DNA from: Entonaema liquescens
Taxonomy: Eukaryota; Ascomycota; Sordariomycetes; Xylariales; Xylariaceae
NCBI GenBank assembly: GCA_902805475.1
Contig: CADCSX010000005.1
Span: 1,995,501-2,059,500 of the forward strand
Direction: 5' to 3'
DNA length: 64,000 nucleotides
Positions 12,507 to 25,147 of this stretch are shown here, piece by piece. Numbering within the stretch: position 1 is the stretch's first letter; each line of letters starts with the position of its first letter. Both the position numbers and the translations under genes were made by a program. The notes under the pieces are model-generated. The model saw nothing but the letters and a program-made list of their open reading frames with translations, searched no databases and was not told where the DNA came from.

Positions 12507-14183
12507 ATACTTTGCTCGAACCCTTCGATCAATCTTACGAGACCATTCGAATCTTGCTCGATCTGGCCTAGAACTGGATATGGAGTTGCATTTGCCACAG
12601 TGGTAGATGTCGTTTTGCCTTGCGTATATCGGCCGACTTGGCTGGTCATGTAGAGGCCGTCATAAAGTTTCTGGCGTTTGGCCCAGGGATATTTGCGCGC
12701 AACTGGAGATGGACGGCGTGCTCTAGTTTTGCATCGTTTAAGATGCAAAGTTTGGTTCTATTTCGAACCCTAATCGCAATACGATGTTTATACTGTATTT
12801 GCTTTGGCGAGTACGGTAGAGTTTTTGACCATTAATGGTCTTTGGTACAGGTGTTCCTATGGTTGGGCAGCATGTGTCATGACCTTGATATATCAGGGGA
12901 TTTCTTTGGTCTGGACTATCATCCGTCAAATAAGTTCTCCAACTCTTCAAGAGGCTTGGCCTCGAAGAGCGAAATATCATGAACATCATAATCGGATCTT
13001 TCAGACCGACACTTTGTAACGGCGGCGTTTTCTCTTCGGCGGAGGCGAGCAGTTTATTTTTTTCCCTTTGTTTTTAACGAGTTGCCTGTTTTCAACACTT
13101 TTTTTTCACTTCGAGATAACGGTATGGAAAGGGAAAAATCGGAAACGGCCGTAATGATCGGGCATTCGGAGGGGCGTCTCTTGCTAGACTCGGCTTCGCA
13201 CCAGTGTAAATATAGAAACGGAAAAATTGTGCTTAGAGAGATCAGCTCAACCAGACTAACTGGACCGTCATCTCGAGAGGACAAGGAGGATTGGTCGGAT
13301 ACGTCCTCGGTTTTTTACGAAACCCGTATGAATGACGATATGCTATGATTTGCTCATGAGCTGCTCGCTTGCGATTCGATTCTGTGTTGTGAAAGGTTTT
13401 AATGGTTGTGCTTTGTTTCTTTTCTCGTCGGTAGTTGAAGAAGTTAATAGGTTTGCGGTGCCTTCAGTACTAATTTAATATCGCTTGCGTTGTCAATGCT
13501 TTGATCTCTGAAACAGAGAGAGGAACAGGGTGTGAATGGTAATTTATTTATTTTGAAAAGTCCTAAGAAGGTAGTTTGTTTGGAACTATGGGTTTCTCCG
13601 CCTGCTAACTAGTCCCCATTGTAGTAGTGGTAGTGTTACTCGTGGGTAAGGTGACCGCCCATAAGGTTACCTAGGCACAACAAAAATTTCAAACACCTGG
13701 TCTCACAGTATGGGGTATTCTTCTAACTGGCTTGGTTACCTAGGTAGTCATCCATATGCATTCTTATTCATTGTCTAGCTGACTAGGTACCTAACTTATG
13801 GGCATCATGCGGTCTGCTTCACTCTCTCGTGGCCCCTGAAACCCCTCCTAGACCCGTTGGCCAGACTGACAAACAATCATACCCCTTTGGAACCATCGGG
13901 TCTTCGCATCTGGTTCTATGCCATCGTCATGCCACAGCTGACTTAAGAAACATGCTCATTCGCCTTGTAATACTATCGTCTCAACTCGTCGGGTCCGCTT
14001 TCCATGCATATATAGTTCACTGGTGACATCTACCTCGCGAGGGCTTCACGAGACCAGGAGACCAGACTACTCTGGAAAGCTTATGAAAGACACGAGTTCT
14101 TGATAGCAGGTAGACGCACTCTTTATCGAGGACTCTGCTCTTCACTTAAACGGCTACTAACCTCTAATTATCCAAGTCGCTCA
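12507..14183. other. Intergenic interval between convergent genes
   Basis: Contains the 3' ends of the kinase gene and of the Spc98 gene (minus strand). An open frame at 13082-13348 has no recognisable similarity and poor start context, so I do not call it a gene. An ACCTAGGT palindrome lies at 13738-13745 and a close variant (ACCTAGGC) at 13669-13676. Confidence 0.6.
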
Positions 14184-17053
14184 TTACCCCTTAGCCCCTT
14201 TCCCAGCCCCAGCCCCAACTCCCGCCTCACCATCTTTTCCCCCACCACCGCTCTTACCCGACTGCGCGGTCCCAGGCACCGCCGCCGTCGTAGTGCCCTT
14301 GGGTTTACGACGCACAGGTTGATAAACATCGTTAAAATTCATCGCGACGCCGAGGAAGCGCAGGTCGACGTCGGCCTGGTACGCGAGGTCGCCGAGCAGG
14401 ATCTGGAGCTTGGCGCGGAAGCGATCGCCCAGGTGGCGTAGGCGTTCCCTCAGCGCCGGGAACTCGCTATGCGGGCCCCCTGGGATGGGCGCCGAGTCGT
14501 CGAGGGGAGGAGCCGTGTGTCGGAGATCCGCCTCTTGGCGTTGGGTGAAGTCCGACACGGACCACGAGTATAACCCGTCGACGCAGTCGCGGTACGCGAG
14601 CATGGTGCGTAGCAGCTCGCCTAGTTGGATCATGTAGCTATTATCGTCTTCTTCGGCGGGAGCGGCGGTGGGACCGGTTGTGGAAGTAGATGCGGACGTG
14701 GAAGTGCCGGCATTTGAACCTACGAAGCGCCGGCGGCGAGCACCTAGGAGACCCTTATGGGTGATAGAGTTGAGGTAATTCGAATGGGCAGTGATGACGT
14801 CGTCGAGGGTAGCATCTTCCTTGTGTAGCTTCTCTTGAAGCTCTGTCCAGGAGCTTTCGATGACTTCGAAGAGGATATAGTACTGGAGCTGGCCAACGAA
14901 GTGTACCATCTCGGCAAGAAAGCCGCGAGTGGTCTTCCAGGCCTGGCGGACGGCCGGGTGGCCTGTCTGCAGGACGCCGCGGGAGCCGGTGGTGACTTTC
15001 CTCCAGGTGGATGAGAGCGCGAACTCGACACGCTTGATGCGCCATAGGAAGTTGAATACCTTGAGATACTGACGGTTCCCCCAGTCGGACACGACTACGT
15101 CGACCGGTGCGTCGATTTTATACTCGAGAGTGAAGCAGTCCCAGCCGATGTCGCCGTGAGAGAGCTGCAGCATACGTGCGTCAAGGCGGCGCAAAACTTC
15201 AGGGGAGTCATACTGTGCGTTGGACCCACGGATGGCGTGCTCGAGCTGCGCTGTCAGGGTATGCCTGTACTGAGCACCAGCTGGGCGGTCGAGATTCGCA
15301 GCGAGAGATTCCATTAGGAGTGAGATAAAGTCGCCTTGCCCCAGAAGAATATAGTCCTTGAGCGCTTGGAGGTGTTCGAAGAGGTGAAATTTGTTCGTCA
15401 TAAGATGCAGCAGCCGACGCATTGTGGTTTTATACGCCTCATCAACCCATGTTTCCAAGGTGGCCGTGTCACCGTAGTGCAGTTCCCTAGAGGACTCCTT
15501 GGAGTATGATTCGACCCACTGCGCGTCGCCGCAGCTGTTATGGATGAAGTTGAGAGATTTACCAATGAGGAAGACCTTCTCAGCGAACTCGTTAGTGATA
15601 ATGGAAGGGACCATATCTGCCGCTAATATGTATTTATCCTCCCAAACGTTGTTGGATCCTGACTTGCCCTTAGGCATGGCCTCTGCGGACTGTTCCTGCA
15701 CGAAGAACTCGAGATACGGATCCGAGAGCTCTCCGTTGTATATCCATTGTCTTAATATGTCATAGAAGGGACGTGTAATAGGCATCAGGAGACGCTCAGC
15801 AAAGGCGCCTACTATAGGATCGCCATGGGATGAAGATAATGAATGGATAAGAGTAATGAGTTGGCCCCCTTTTTTGCTTTTAGACTCTTCAGCAATCATA
15901 CTCATAAGCCGTAGGCCCATGGTGGCTTCACGAGTCCATACGACACAACGTTTTAAGGTCACACCAGCCTTTCCAATACCACTTCGCGGGGCGTCGTCGT
16001 CAATAGTAGACAACGCACGTCGGATTTGGCCTTCTAACGTCGCTACAAGCGTTAAATACGAGCGCAACTCGTCACTTATGGCCGCACGGAGACTTTGGCC
16101 TAGGAGACCCTTTGCGGGTGTCTTGACAAATTCTTCGAGGGTGCGGTAGAGTAACGAAGGCTCAGCAAGTGTGTGAAGAAGTCCAATTAAGGGCGGAGGT
16201 AGAGTAGCGGGTAGCTTTAGGGAATCATCTTTTCCAAAAGGGAGAGTAGTCGAAGAAAGGCCCTGGAGGGTATAGGGTAGATCTCGTAGTAGGGCAGGTT
16301 CTGATGGTTCGATATCGCAATAATTATCAGCAAGCAGCTGGGATTTTATAGCAACTTCCCGCTTGGCAGGGACTGGAGTCTCTTCTCTGGCACCCCTGGC
16401 GCGCCTATAGTCACTAGCGGTCGAGGGCCGTTGAGAATCGCTATCGTGTGCCTTCATATCTTTTGGATTCTTCAGTACATCTCGAAGCTCGGTGGGATGG
16501 TACTCGTCCGAGCTTTGATCACGCCTATAGACTTCGGAACTTTCTTGGTTGGAAGGACCACCTAGGCCAGACTCTTCTCTTTCCTCTCGCCTCCTTCGTT
16601 TGGCCTGCTCCTGCTGAAATTCGGCAAATGCAACAGGATCTGGTTCTGTTGGATCGGGCGAGTCTGCCAATTGATACAGGAGGTACAACATAGCCCATTT
16701 TTGGGTTAATACAGGTAGCGCCAGCAACCTGGAGTAAAGATTGGAGTAGCGAAGGGCCTGGCTCGGGTTCGTTTGAACCAAGCTTCGTCTAATAAGTTCG
16801 GATGCATGATTCTGGTCGGCTAAGGGAGGTGGTCGTGGTCTGGTAACGATGATGTTAATTAAGCATTTGCTCTTATAATATTTATTGACTACTCTTACTG
16901 GTTTAGTTGTTGTCTAATCTCATCAAAATATAAATCATGTCTCTGCTGTGCGTCTTCATCGCTTAATCGTGGATCGTCTGGTATAAGTTGGGAAATTAAG
17001 CGATTGATACTAAGATCAACACGCTTTGTCCGGTCCTGATTTGACCCGGACAT
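14184..17053 (-). CDS. SPC98: Gamma-tubulin complex component 3 (Spc98/GCP3)
   Basis: Structural subunit of the gamma-tubulin small complex, which nucleates microtubules at spindle pole bodies. Two exons, 16899-17053 and 14184-16839, separated by a 59-base intron, give 2811 nt and 936 residues, in perfect phase. Exon 1 encodes a start MSGSNQDRTKRVDLSINRL. The start of the first gamma-tubulin-complex domain is marked by LLRDLPYTLQGLSSTTLPF, typical of GCP3 rather than GCP2. Later are RRLLHLMTNKFHLFEHLQAL and LQYYILFEVIESSW, in the C-terminal gamma-tubulin-binding half, and VDLRFLGVAMNFNDVY. The C-terminus ends in a Gly/Lys-rich tail of about 35 residues. An insert with alternating Ser/Thr and Ala lies before the last helices. 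It is divergently arranged with HFI1, with about 890 bases between starts. Assignment as GCP3 rather than GCP2 is from motif memory. Confidence 0.9.
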
Positions 17054-17946
17054 TGTGTCATTTTGAAGTACTATCCGAAAAGAAACTGATGGACGAGGGG
17101 TGCTAACTTATAAAATTTAGTAGCAAATATAAATTTGGAATATTCCAAGTTAAGCGAATGTATTGTAGAGTATACTACGTATATACATCTTAAAATATAG
17201 GTACGCGACGCGAACAAGACGAAACGAACTCTACGTCAACTAGGGCCAAGCTTCTAAAAGGTCCGGTGGAGGGGCTCAGGTTTAGAGGGTAACTGCTGCT
17301 GAAGCTTGTGTCCTGGTAACACAGCCAAGAGGTAACAACTAACCTCAGCGCTAGTGATAAATATTTAGTTGAGTTGAAGTTTCGGGTACTTATCTTAAGC
17401 GTAGATTAATACTGAATCATTGCTTACGTTAAAGTACTTATACATTGGCATCTCCCCAGGCCAATCCACCGTAACCCCGGAATCCCAATCAAAAGCGTCC
17501 CTCTCAGAAGGAGAGTAGCACCACTCGACGCTGCTTTCCAATCTAGACGACATCCCAAACCTCCCGCTTAATGGCTACCAGAAAGGCGGCGCATTTATCA
17601 TCAAATACCAACGTTTCTTGTAAAACTTTTCATCATTTTAAAATTAGTAATCGGATCGCATTCACTTGCTGCACTCGATGAACGGGTTTTAAACCCCTTT
17701 TCGGGCTGCGCTGTGCTCATAGCTCGCTCGCGACATCCCGCGCATAACCCGCCCAACATCGCGCTTTTGTCGTATCACCAACTATCAACATTTCCGAATT
17801 GAGCCGTCAAAAATCGATAATCACCGCGCTACCCGCACAACACACAACGCACAACAACTTATACAACCCCTCAGTGTCCTCAGGAATCCCCGACACCCCG
17901 ACACCCCCGATACCCCGATACCTCCCGATCTCCCCGACCCTCCAAT
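17054..17946. promoter_or_regulatory. Shared divergent promoter region of SPC98 and HFI1
   Basis: The roughly 890-base gap between two divergent starts must hold both promoters. A pyrimidine-rich stretch with repeated CCCCGA units (about 17880-17945) directly precedes the HFI1 ATG and is probably its 5' leader. No specific factor site can be named with confidence. Confidence 0.5.
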
Positions 17947-19461
17947 ATGCCCGACATAGATCCCGCGGCTCTGAGCCGCCCATCTGTTAGCCTTTCCACT
18001 CCGACTCTCAAATCAATAACAGTTTCTGCGCCTTCTACCCAGAAAGTTACCAAAACTAGCCAAATCATCCCCGCTCGCATCGATCTCGAACCTCTATATA
18101 CTGCTCTTAAATCGGCAATTGGGAATGAACAATGGAATACGTACAAAGAATCCACTACCCAGTTTATACTAGGTGAGTCTTTGTTAAGCTTGCTTCTTCG
18201 GCTTGCATAATTCTTACACGTATTATAGGGCGCTTGAACCAGGCAGAGTACTCCGAACGTATCGATCCTATACTATCCAATGGCGACAAAACCCATCTTC
18301 ACAACCAGCTTCTTGCTGCTATATACGGAAACCTTACGAGGGAAATGCCAGATCAAGGAGTTGCGCCCTGGGTTTCTGCGAATGATAAACCCACTACCAA
18401 TGTCGGCGCCAAACCTGTGACCGGCGATGCCGCCGAACGAAGATTAAAGGGAGAGGTCATGCAGCTTCCGAGTCGCGATCGAAGACGCATCAAGGAACTT
18501 ACTCAGAATGACGTGAGTGAAGTCGTTACGACATGCTACGGATTTACGATAACTAATAAGCTACCGCATAGTTTGACCCATTCGATTCTTTAGCAGCTGT
18601 GTTTTCGGAACACCACCGAAGTAGAACGGCTCGTGTACCAGACATACCTCAAAGTGCTAATGCTAATGACTTAAACAAAATGAGTAAGCAGTTCTCTTCC
18701 CATTGAAACTGCGCCCAACGTTTTCGCTTACCACAAATACAGACTGGGACCTCGAAATTCGCAAGCGATTCGCTCAACCCTTAGCTGTAGAGTCAGGTGA
18801 ATTTCCGGATATAACAAGCATTGAATCAAGGATGCTACCTATCTGCTACGAAACAGGACTTGTTAATGGACATTCTCCGGACGCTACCTCATTTATGACC
18901 GTTGCTACCGAGACTTTTATCAAAGAATTTCTTTCAACAGTGTTTAGCAGAACGAGGAGTAACGGGCCTGGCGATTCTGGGGCTGCTGGATTTGGCTCCG
19001 GCACTAACTGGATTCAAACCCATAAGTATCGCCGCCAATTAAGACGAGAAGAAGCAGCCTTTTCCAGAGGAGAGTTGTCCAGAGACAAGAGCGGACTCCT
19101 ACCCATCGAAGCAAAAGCTGCTAGCGAGCGACCTCCCCTGAGCATGGCTGATTTACGGCTTGCTCTAGAAATAGGTGATTGTGGTATTAGTCCATTCCCC
19201 ATAATCAGGAAGTCAGTCGTATACAACTATAGGGATGGCGAGCTTGAGAATTACAACAACTACACCTGGCTGCACGGTCAAAAGCCGAGAGGTTACGAAG
19301 ATTCAAATGTTAATGGTACCGGCCAACATGGCCCTATGAATGGCGGTGCTTACCCAGAACCAATGGATATAGACGAAGAGCCCATAGCATGGGAGGGTGC
19401 AAATACCGAGGACACGTCGATGCTGGACAGTGTTTTGGACTCATGCCTTGCAGTCCCTTAG
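17947..19461 (+). CDS. HFI1: SAGA complex adaptor subunit Hfi1/Ada1
   Basis: Structural subunit of the SAGA histone-acetyltransferase coactivator; in the family, the Tad1 region pairs through a histone-fold with Taf12. Four exons (17947-18172, 18229-18512, 18572-18683, 18743-19461) total 1341 nt, 446 residues, in perfect phase. Three introns of 56-59 bases have good GTGAGT or GTAAGC donors. Seen: RIDLEPLYTALKSAIG followed by WNTYKESTTQFILGRLNQAE, the start of the SAGA-Tad1 domain (about residues 45-85); then MPDQGVAPWV, LKGEVMQLPSRDRRRIKEL and FDPFDSLAAVFSEHH. The C-terminal half includes WDLEIRKRFAQPLAVESGEF, ESRMLPICYETGL, an LADLRLAL-like helix and an acidic tail ending in SVLDSCLAVP. Start chosen at the first ATG in good context. 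Divergent from SPC98. Confidence 0.85.
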
Positions 19462-20318
19462 GAAGGGGAGAAGGCTGCCGAAACATGGTTAGCAGAAAAC
19501 ATGTAGAGTGCGCCATTGGTTCTTTCTGTTTTCTGCGTGCATCTTAGGAAACACCTCATAATGGTTGGTCATATATACAGCGGCAAAGACGATTTGCCTG
19601 CTTTCTTGGAGTCGGCACATTCATATCATTTGAAGTCATTCACCTCCCTTAGGATAAGGGGTTTTGCATCAGCATAGGGGTTAGGGGCGTTGATCTTATA
19701 TTGCTTTTTTTTTTTTTTATATGTTTTGTTTGGCGTGTGTATGAACATTGAAAACGAGGGTGAGAAGCGTGGTCGGCTTTGGCGTTACTCTCTGGTGGAT
19801 ATGTACTCTATTGCAGCGATACCCCCCTACGCCATGGTATGGAATAGTGTCCGAGTTCTTGTAAGATTATTTTGCACAATGGATAGAGTCTCAAGAGCGT
19901 CTAGTTGGAGGCAATAGTGTGGCCTGTAATAGTATATAGGTGCGATTGGCCCAAGAATTGGGAAGCCGAAAATATATTCATGAATCCGAATATGCAGAAT
20001 GATTTGTTTATGTAATAGTCGAGGCTCAATATCTCGTAGTTTTAGGATTTAGTGTTTTTAAATACCCCATATATAATCGGATTACTGCATACATAAATCG
20101 CGAAGCTCGACGCGAAAGACGCGTCTCACCAAAGCGCGTACAGGGGGGAGCTACAGTATGAAAGTAATTAAACCCTCTAGCCCCCACCTACAACTTTCTA
20201 CCTTACAAACACATATTACTTGTTAAACTTGCCATTATATTTCTAATCCTCAATATGATGGTTTTTTGAGATTATTTCAAAGTTAATTATATTTCATCGT
20301 TAGGCATTGGTATTTCAA
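19462..20318. other. Intergenic gap between HFI1 and MRC1
   Basis: About 860 bases, AT-rich, with a poly-T run near 19706-19719. Holds the HFI1 3' end and the MRC1 promoter. No coding or RNA gene recognised. Confidence 0.55.
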
Positions 20319-23300
20319 ATGGCGTCTACACGGTCAGCGTCGCCGGCCGAAGGTGTATCCGCACCTACATCACCTCAATTATCGCCTCGGTCTAAGATTA
20401 AGGCCTTATTAGCTACCGTAAACGATGGGGACTCAGATGACGATTCTACGCCTACGATAAATACCACTACATTATCTGAAGCTACTCATAAGGACATTGC
20501 TACGAATACCCAATCACAGACCCTGCAAGATGCAGAGGAAGATAGTGATGCGGAAGAGGAGATTGTTCGACCCCGAGGGCGCCTTGCTGCGCGGATGAGA
20601 GCGAAGGACGCAAATACAACAGATGATACCGCACCCAGGAACTCAATTGAGCCTGCACAATCACATACTACCTCAACAGATAACAATGAAGAGAGCAGGA
20701 GTGCGGAAAACGCTGACGATGATGACGATGAAGATGTCAGTATCTTACCGCGTAGGCGGCTGGCTAGACCTGTTCGAAGTTCTACGCCAGAAGTCACGGC
20801 AGATACCGACATACCCCCCTCACCCGGCCTCTTCGTTACGCCAGCCCCCGAGACACCGACGGCGCGCCGTCAAACTGGGACTGAAGCCGAATCCGATACC
20901 GATGATGAGTTGCCGACGAACTTGGGGAAGAGTGAACGCTTTCTAGCCCTAGTAGCTAGGAAACGGCAAGAGAGGCTTGCCAAGGAAGCCGAAGAGGAGC
21001 GCAAGCGAAATGAGCGTGCTGAGCGAATTGGTCAGCAAATGCCTACCGGATCAGATATTGACGATGACACATCTGATGTTACAGACGATGATGGTGGTCG
21101 CAAACTCACTCAGGAAAACTCCCGTCCCGCTCGCAAGGCTAGCAAGAAGGCTCTGGAAGAGATGAACCGGGAGACGCAACGACTAAGTCGTAGCTTGCAA
21201 CTTGCCCACGAAGCAAAGACGAAGAAAAAGATCACGAAAGCGTCTTTATTCGAACGCTTCAACTTTAGGACTGAGGCAGTGGCCGCTGAGACTAAACCGG
21301 CAAACTCAAGCAGACCAACAACTCCTGGTTCTACGCAGCAGACGGATGTTGATATGGCGGATGCTGGGACTCCTCCTAGCTCTCCACCTCTTGCCCCGAA
21401 GACTACGGAAACCAATCTCGCTGCACCTGCGGCCCCGAATACTCGAATAGACCCGGATGACGTATTTGGGGACGATGATAGTGAGTTGCCTAGCCTAGAA
21501 GTTGCCTTGTCTCAAAGCAAAAAAGACAAGGACAAAGGTAAGGCAGTTGACATCTCGGATAAACCTATTGAGATCAAGGGAGCGGAAGCAGGTAAACCAA
21601 AGCGCCAGATCCGCGTCAAGCTGCCTCCAATGCAAGCAAATCTTGTCACGATAGATTCCGATGATGAATTAGAAATTACCAAGCCGAAGAAGGGAAGGAT
21701 GGATGCGATATTCGACAAGCTTCCCGAAAAGAATACACAGGAATCCAAGTCTATGGATGTGCTTCGCCGCTTAGCTCATCTCTCTTCTCCCCCGAAAGAA
21801 GTAACAAGAAGCCGCAAGACCAAGCCTTCGATGACCCCTGCTGAACTTCAGATGTCCCTACAGCAGCGTGCGAGAGCTCAGGCCAAGCTGGAACGCGAAC
21901 GACGTCTTGAATTCCTTAGATCCAAGGGCATTACTGTACAAACAGAAGAAGAACGCCAACGGGAAAGAGAACAAGTCGAAGACATCGTTGCCAGGGCTCG
22001 ACAAGAGGTTGAGGAGATTATGCAGAGAGAGCGTGAAGATGCGAAGAAGGCTCGTAAAGAGAGCAAGAAGAACGGCGAAAACGATCCTCTAGCTTGGGAC
22101 GATAGTGACGACGATAGCTTTGAGGATAGTGGAGAGGAGGACCCTGCCGAGATTGAGTTGTCTGGGTCGGAGGAAGAAAACGAAGGAGAGGAGGGCGATG
22201 AAATGGATGATGACGATAATGAAGATGACGGCAAGTCTGCAAGAAATCCCATGTTTGAGGACGAAGCAGAAGATGATGGCGAATCTGAAGAAGAGGAGCA
22301 CACGCCCAAGGCCGCTGATATGGCTTCTGATGATGAAGCCGACGTCGAGCTCCCGCCTGCGAGATTCCGCCGGAAGAAGCACGTTCAAATTGTCTCGGAT
22401 GATGAAGACGATGTCGAAGCAACTCCAAAACCTAAGGCTCATCACCCCAAATCCCCTTCAGCCACTAATTCATCACCTAAGATCCCCACATCTGTCCTCC
22501 GCTCAGCTAAGAAGACGTTTATCCCGGGACTCCCCGTTCCCGCAGCCGGACCAGCGGGCATGGGACTAACTCAGATATTCGCTGGTACTATGGATGATAG
22601 TCAAGCCGGGCCAGCCAGCGGATCCCCGCAGGAGTTCATGCCCAGCCTTGATAACTTCCCTGACTCGCAATTTTCAGCCACAGCAGGCCAGTCCCAGGAT
22701 AATACGGTTCTTGACAGCCAGAAGTTGCATAGTAAAGATACCCAGTCACATGAAACTCAAACACAAGGTGTTCAACTGCACTTCTCTCAGTCACAATTAC
22801 ACGGCTTTGATACTTTAATGCAGGTAGACGGGACGCAAATGTCAGATCTCATCTCACCGACCCAAGATGGTGGCTTCGAGGACTTCTCCCCGCTCAAGCA
22901 ACGATTTGTTGATGCGCCAGGATCCACAGTCGACACCGTGTTATTAGGCGGGACCCCTGATTATGACAAAATCCAGGAGTCCCCTCTAGTTAGAAGAACA
23001 GGCAGGCTTAGACGGAGAGGCGAAAGTATAGCCTCAATTTCCACCTTGACGTCCGTAACAAATATCCCTGCAAGTCCTAGTGCCGCCCCTAGCGCACTGC
23101 CTAGAGACACCGAGGTGGATGCGAGTGCGTTCAGGATGATGGCGAAGGCTGCCAGGAGGAAGAAGCGTATGCAGGAGAAGTTTGATAAGAAAAAGAGCAA
23201 GGCCAATGAGATGGTTGAGGAGCAAGCTGAGGAATCTGAGGATGAGTACGCCGGTCTTGGTGGGGCCGATGGCGAAGACTCCAGCGAAGAAGATGAGGAG

Positions 23301-24494
23301 CTCGTCAAGGAAATGATAGACGATGCTACTAATAACGATGCCGACGCTGCTAAACTGGCTGGCTTCTTCGCGTAAGTAATGCCCTTTAATAACCGGGGTA
23401 AACGCTAACAATACTATAGTGATCGAGAACGAGCAGCCGATGCGGCCCAGGTCGACAAACTCTTCCGAGATATCACAACCGGCATGCTCCGCAAGCGACG
23501 TCGCGGCGGTGACGGTAATGACCTCGACCTATCAGACTCCGATGATGGGGGCGAAGCTCGACGTCGTATGAAACGACGTCAGTTTGCCAAGATGCAGAAG
23601 GCCCTGTTTGCGGATGAGCGCATCGGAAAGATCGCCGAGAATCCGCGAAACGCTGCTTTCCTTAAGAGCATAGAGGACAGAAATAGCGACGACGAGTGGG
23701 ATTTCGGTGAGAACTTCGCGGATGGAGCCCCCGAGAGCGCGGACAGCGATAGTCAAAGTCAGAGCCAGGGGCAGGATGGGTCAGCAGCAGAGCAATCGAT
23801 TCCGAACAATCAGCCTACCACTGGTGATCGCAAACGCACGCATGCGGATGACCACGTAGCACGCCCGCCTCCGAACGCGCGACGCACTAGAGGAGGTGTC
23901 CGCCCCTCATCAATCGCCGATGTCCGCAGGGAATTATCTGACTTGCTTGACGAACCTAATGGTTCTGCCATGTCGGTCATCCCCGCCACAGAAATAGGGT
24001 CTGACGGTGAAGATGAGGAGCGTCCAATCACATCTTCATCTAACAAAGAGAACCGACGCTCGGAAGTGGCAGTGGTCGATCGAATTAAGCTCAAGCGTGA
24101 TTCTTCATCCATATCCACAGCTAGCAACAGCGGGGCGGGCTCCTCACGTCTTGCATTTGCAGCTCCGTCAGCGTCAGGCAGTAGTGGCATATTCAAAGTG
24201 CCAGCACTACTAAGACGGGCAACAACAAATTCGCTCATCTCGAATTCCTCAACCAGCACAACGAGCAGCAGCAGTGCCCCCACGGCTACCGCTGGTTTCA
24301 CAGGAGGAGACGACGGCAAGCTCCTGAAGAAGACGGCGGGCAAGCGCTCGGGTATTAACTATTTCGCGCGAGAGAATGAGCGCCGAGCGGCAGTGGCAGA
24401 GGCAGAAAAGAGACGCGAGGCGAAGAAGTGGAAGGGAGCTGAAGGAAGGAGTAAGGTTGTAGGGGGATTATTCGGTGGTGGGAAGTTTGAGTAG
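20319..24494 (+). CDS. MRC1: Replication checkpoint mediator Mrc1/Claspin
   Basis: Mrc1 travels with the replisome and relays Mec1/ATR signals to the effector kinase when forks stall. Exon 1 is 20319-23371, intron 23372-23419 (48 nt), exon 2 23420-24494, for 1375 residues in phase. The protein is highly charged with repeated Asp/Glu runs. Residues about 510-600 form an Arg/Glu-rich helical segment containing MSLQQRARAQAKLERERRL. An SQ/TQ cluster follows at about residues 765-850, with more than ten SQ or TQ pairs, as expected for Mec1/Tel1 targets. The MRC1-like domain spans the exon junction at about residues 970-1110: ASAFRMMAKAARRKKRM, then DKLFRDITTGMLRKRRRG, RRMKRRQFAKMQKALF, and AENPRNAAFLKSIED. 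The C-terminus is Ser/Thr-rich and basic, ending in VVGGLFGGGKFE. The start at 20319 is the first ATG of the frame. Name rests on these motifs and overall architecture. Confidence 0.88.
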
Positions 24495-25147
24495 GTAGAG
24501 CTTATTTCACATTCAAGAGGCGTTGTATAAGGGATTCTTCATGAAAATAGGTTGCATGGCGTTGGCGTCTGGTATCGCTCGTTAGGTATATGAGCGTGGT
24601 GGAATTGATATAATGATACGTACGTGCTTTCATACGTAAACTTAGGAGGTCAGGCTCATGGCATTAGTGAGATATATTCAATATTGTTGATAAGAGTTCA
24701 TTTTTGTCTCCATGCTTCATTGTTTTTACTTGCATAAGATTCCTTGATGTGTACATACCCGGATAAGTACCATTCTAACTCTACCTCGGAGCTATGAAAA
24801 GGGGGGAAGACTGGAATTACCTTAGGTAAGCTCGATCAGTATTGCCGACGTTTTGCCGTCAACGTCATAATAGAGGTAATATCGCATATATTCACTCTCC
24901 GTTGTTATTGTCGTTTGCTACTGTGACAACTCTTAATATTTATCCGAAATGCGACTAGACGGTGTATCACAATCCCATGAATGATTGATCTCTAAAACCC
25001 TACTAAAGTTCCTACCAATTAACTATGGAATATCTATTATCTAAAAACCTCAGGTCCCTCGTTCGTGTAGAGGGGCTACGCTACGCCGATCCAGCATCGA
25101 CGAGGATGTCTTGGGAGCTCATTGACTGATTATTTGTCTAAACCAAT
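24495..25147. other. Intergenic gap
   Basis: About 650 bases between the MRC1 stop and the next ATG. AT-rich with no recognisable gene. It should hold the MRC1 terminator and the promoter of the unknown gene at 25148. Confidence 0.55.

Noticed and set aside
13082..13348. 88-residue plus-strand open frame
   Set aside because: No recognisable motif or splice partner, and it lies in the 3' region between convergent genes.
20486..23411. Long antisense open frames opposite MRC1
   Set aside because: They mirror the Asp/Glu-rich and Ser-rich codons of MRC1 (giving Ser-rich antisense strings) and have no own motifs.
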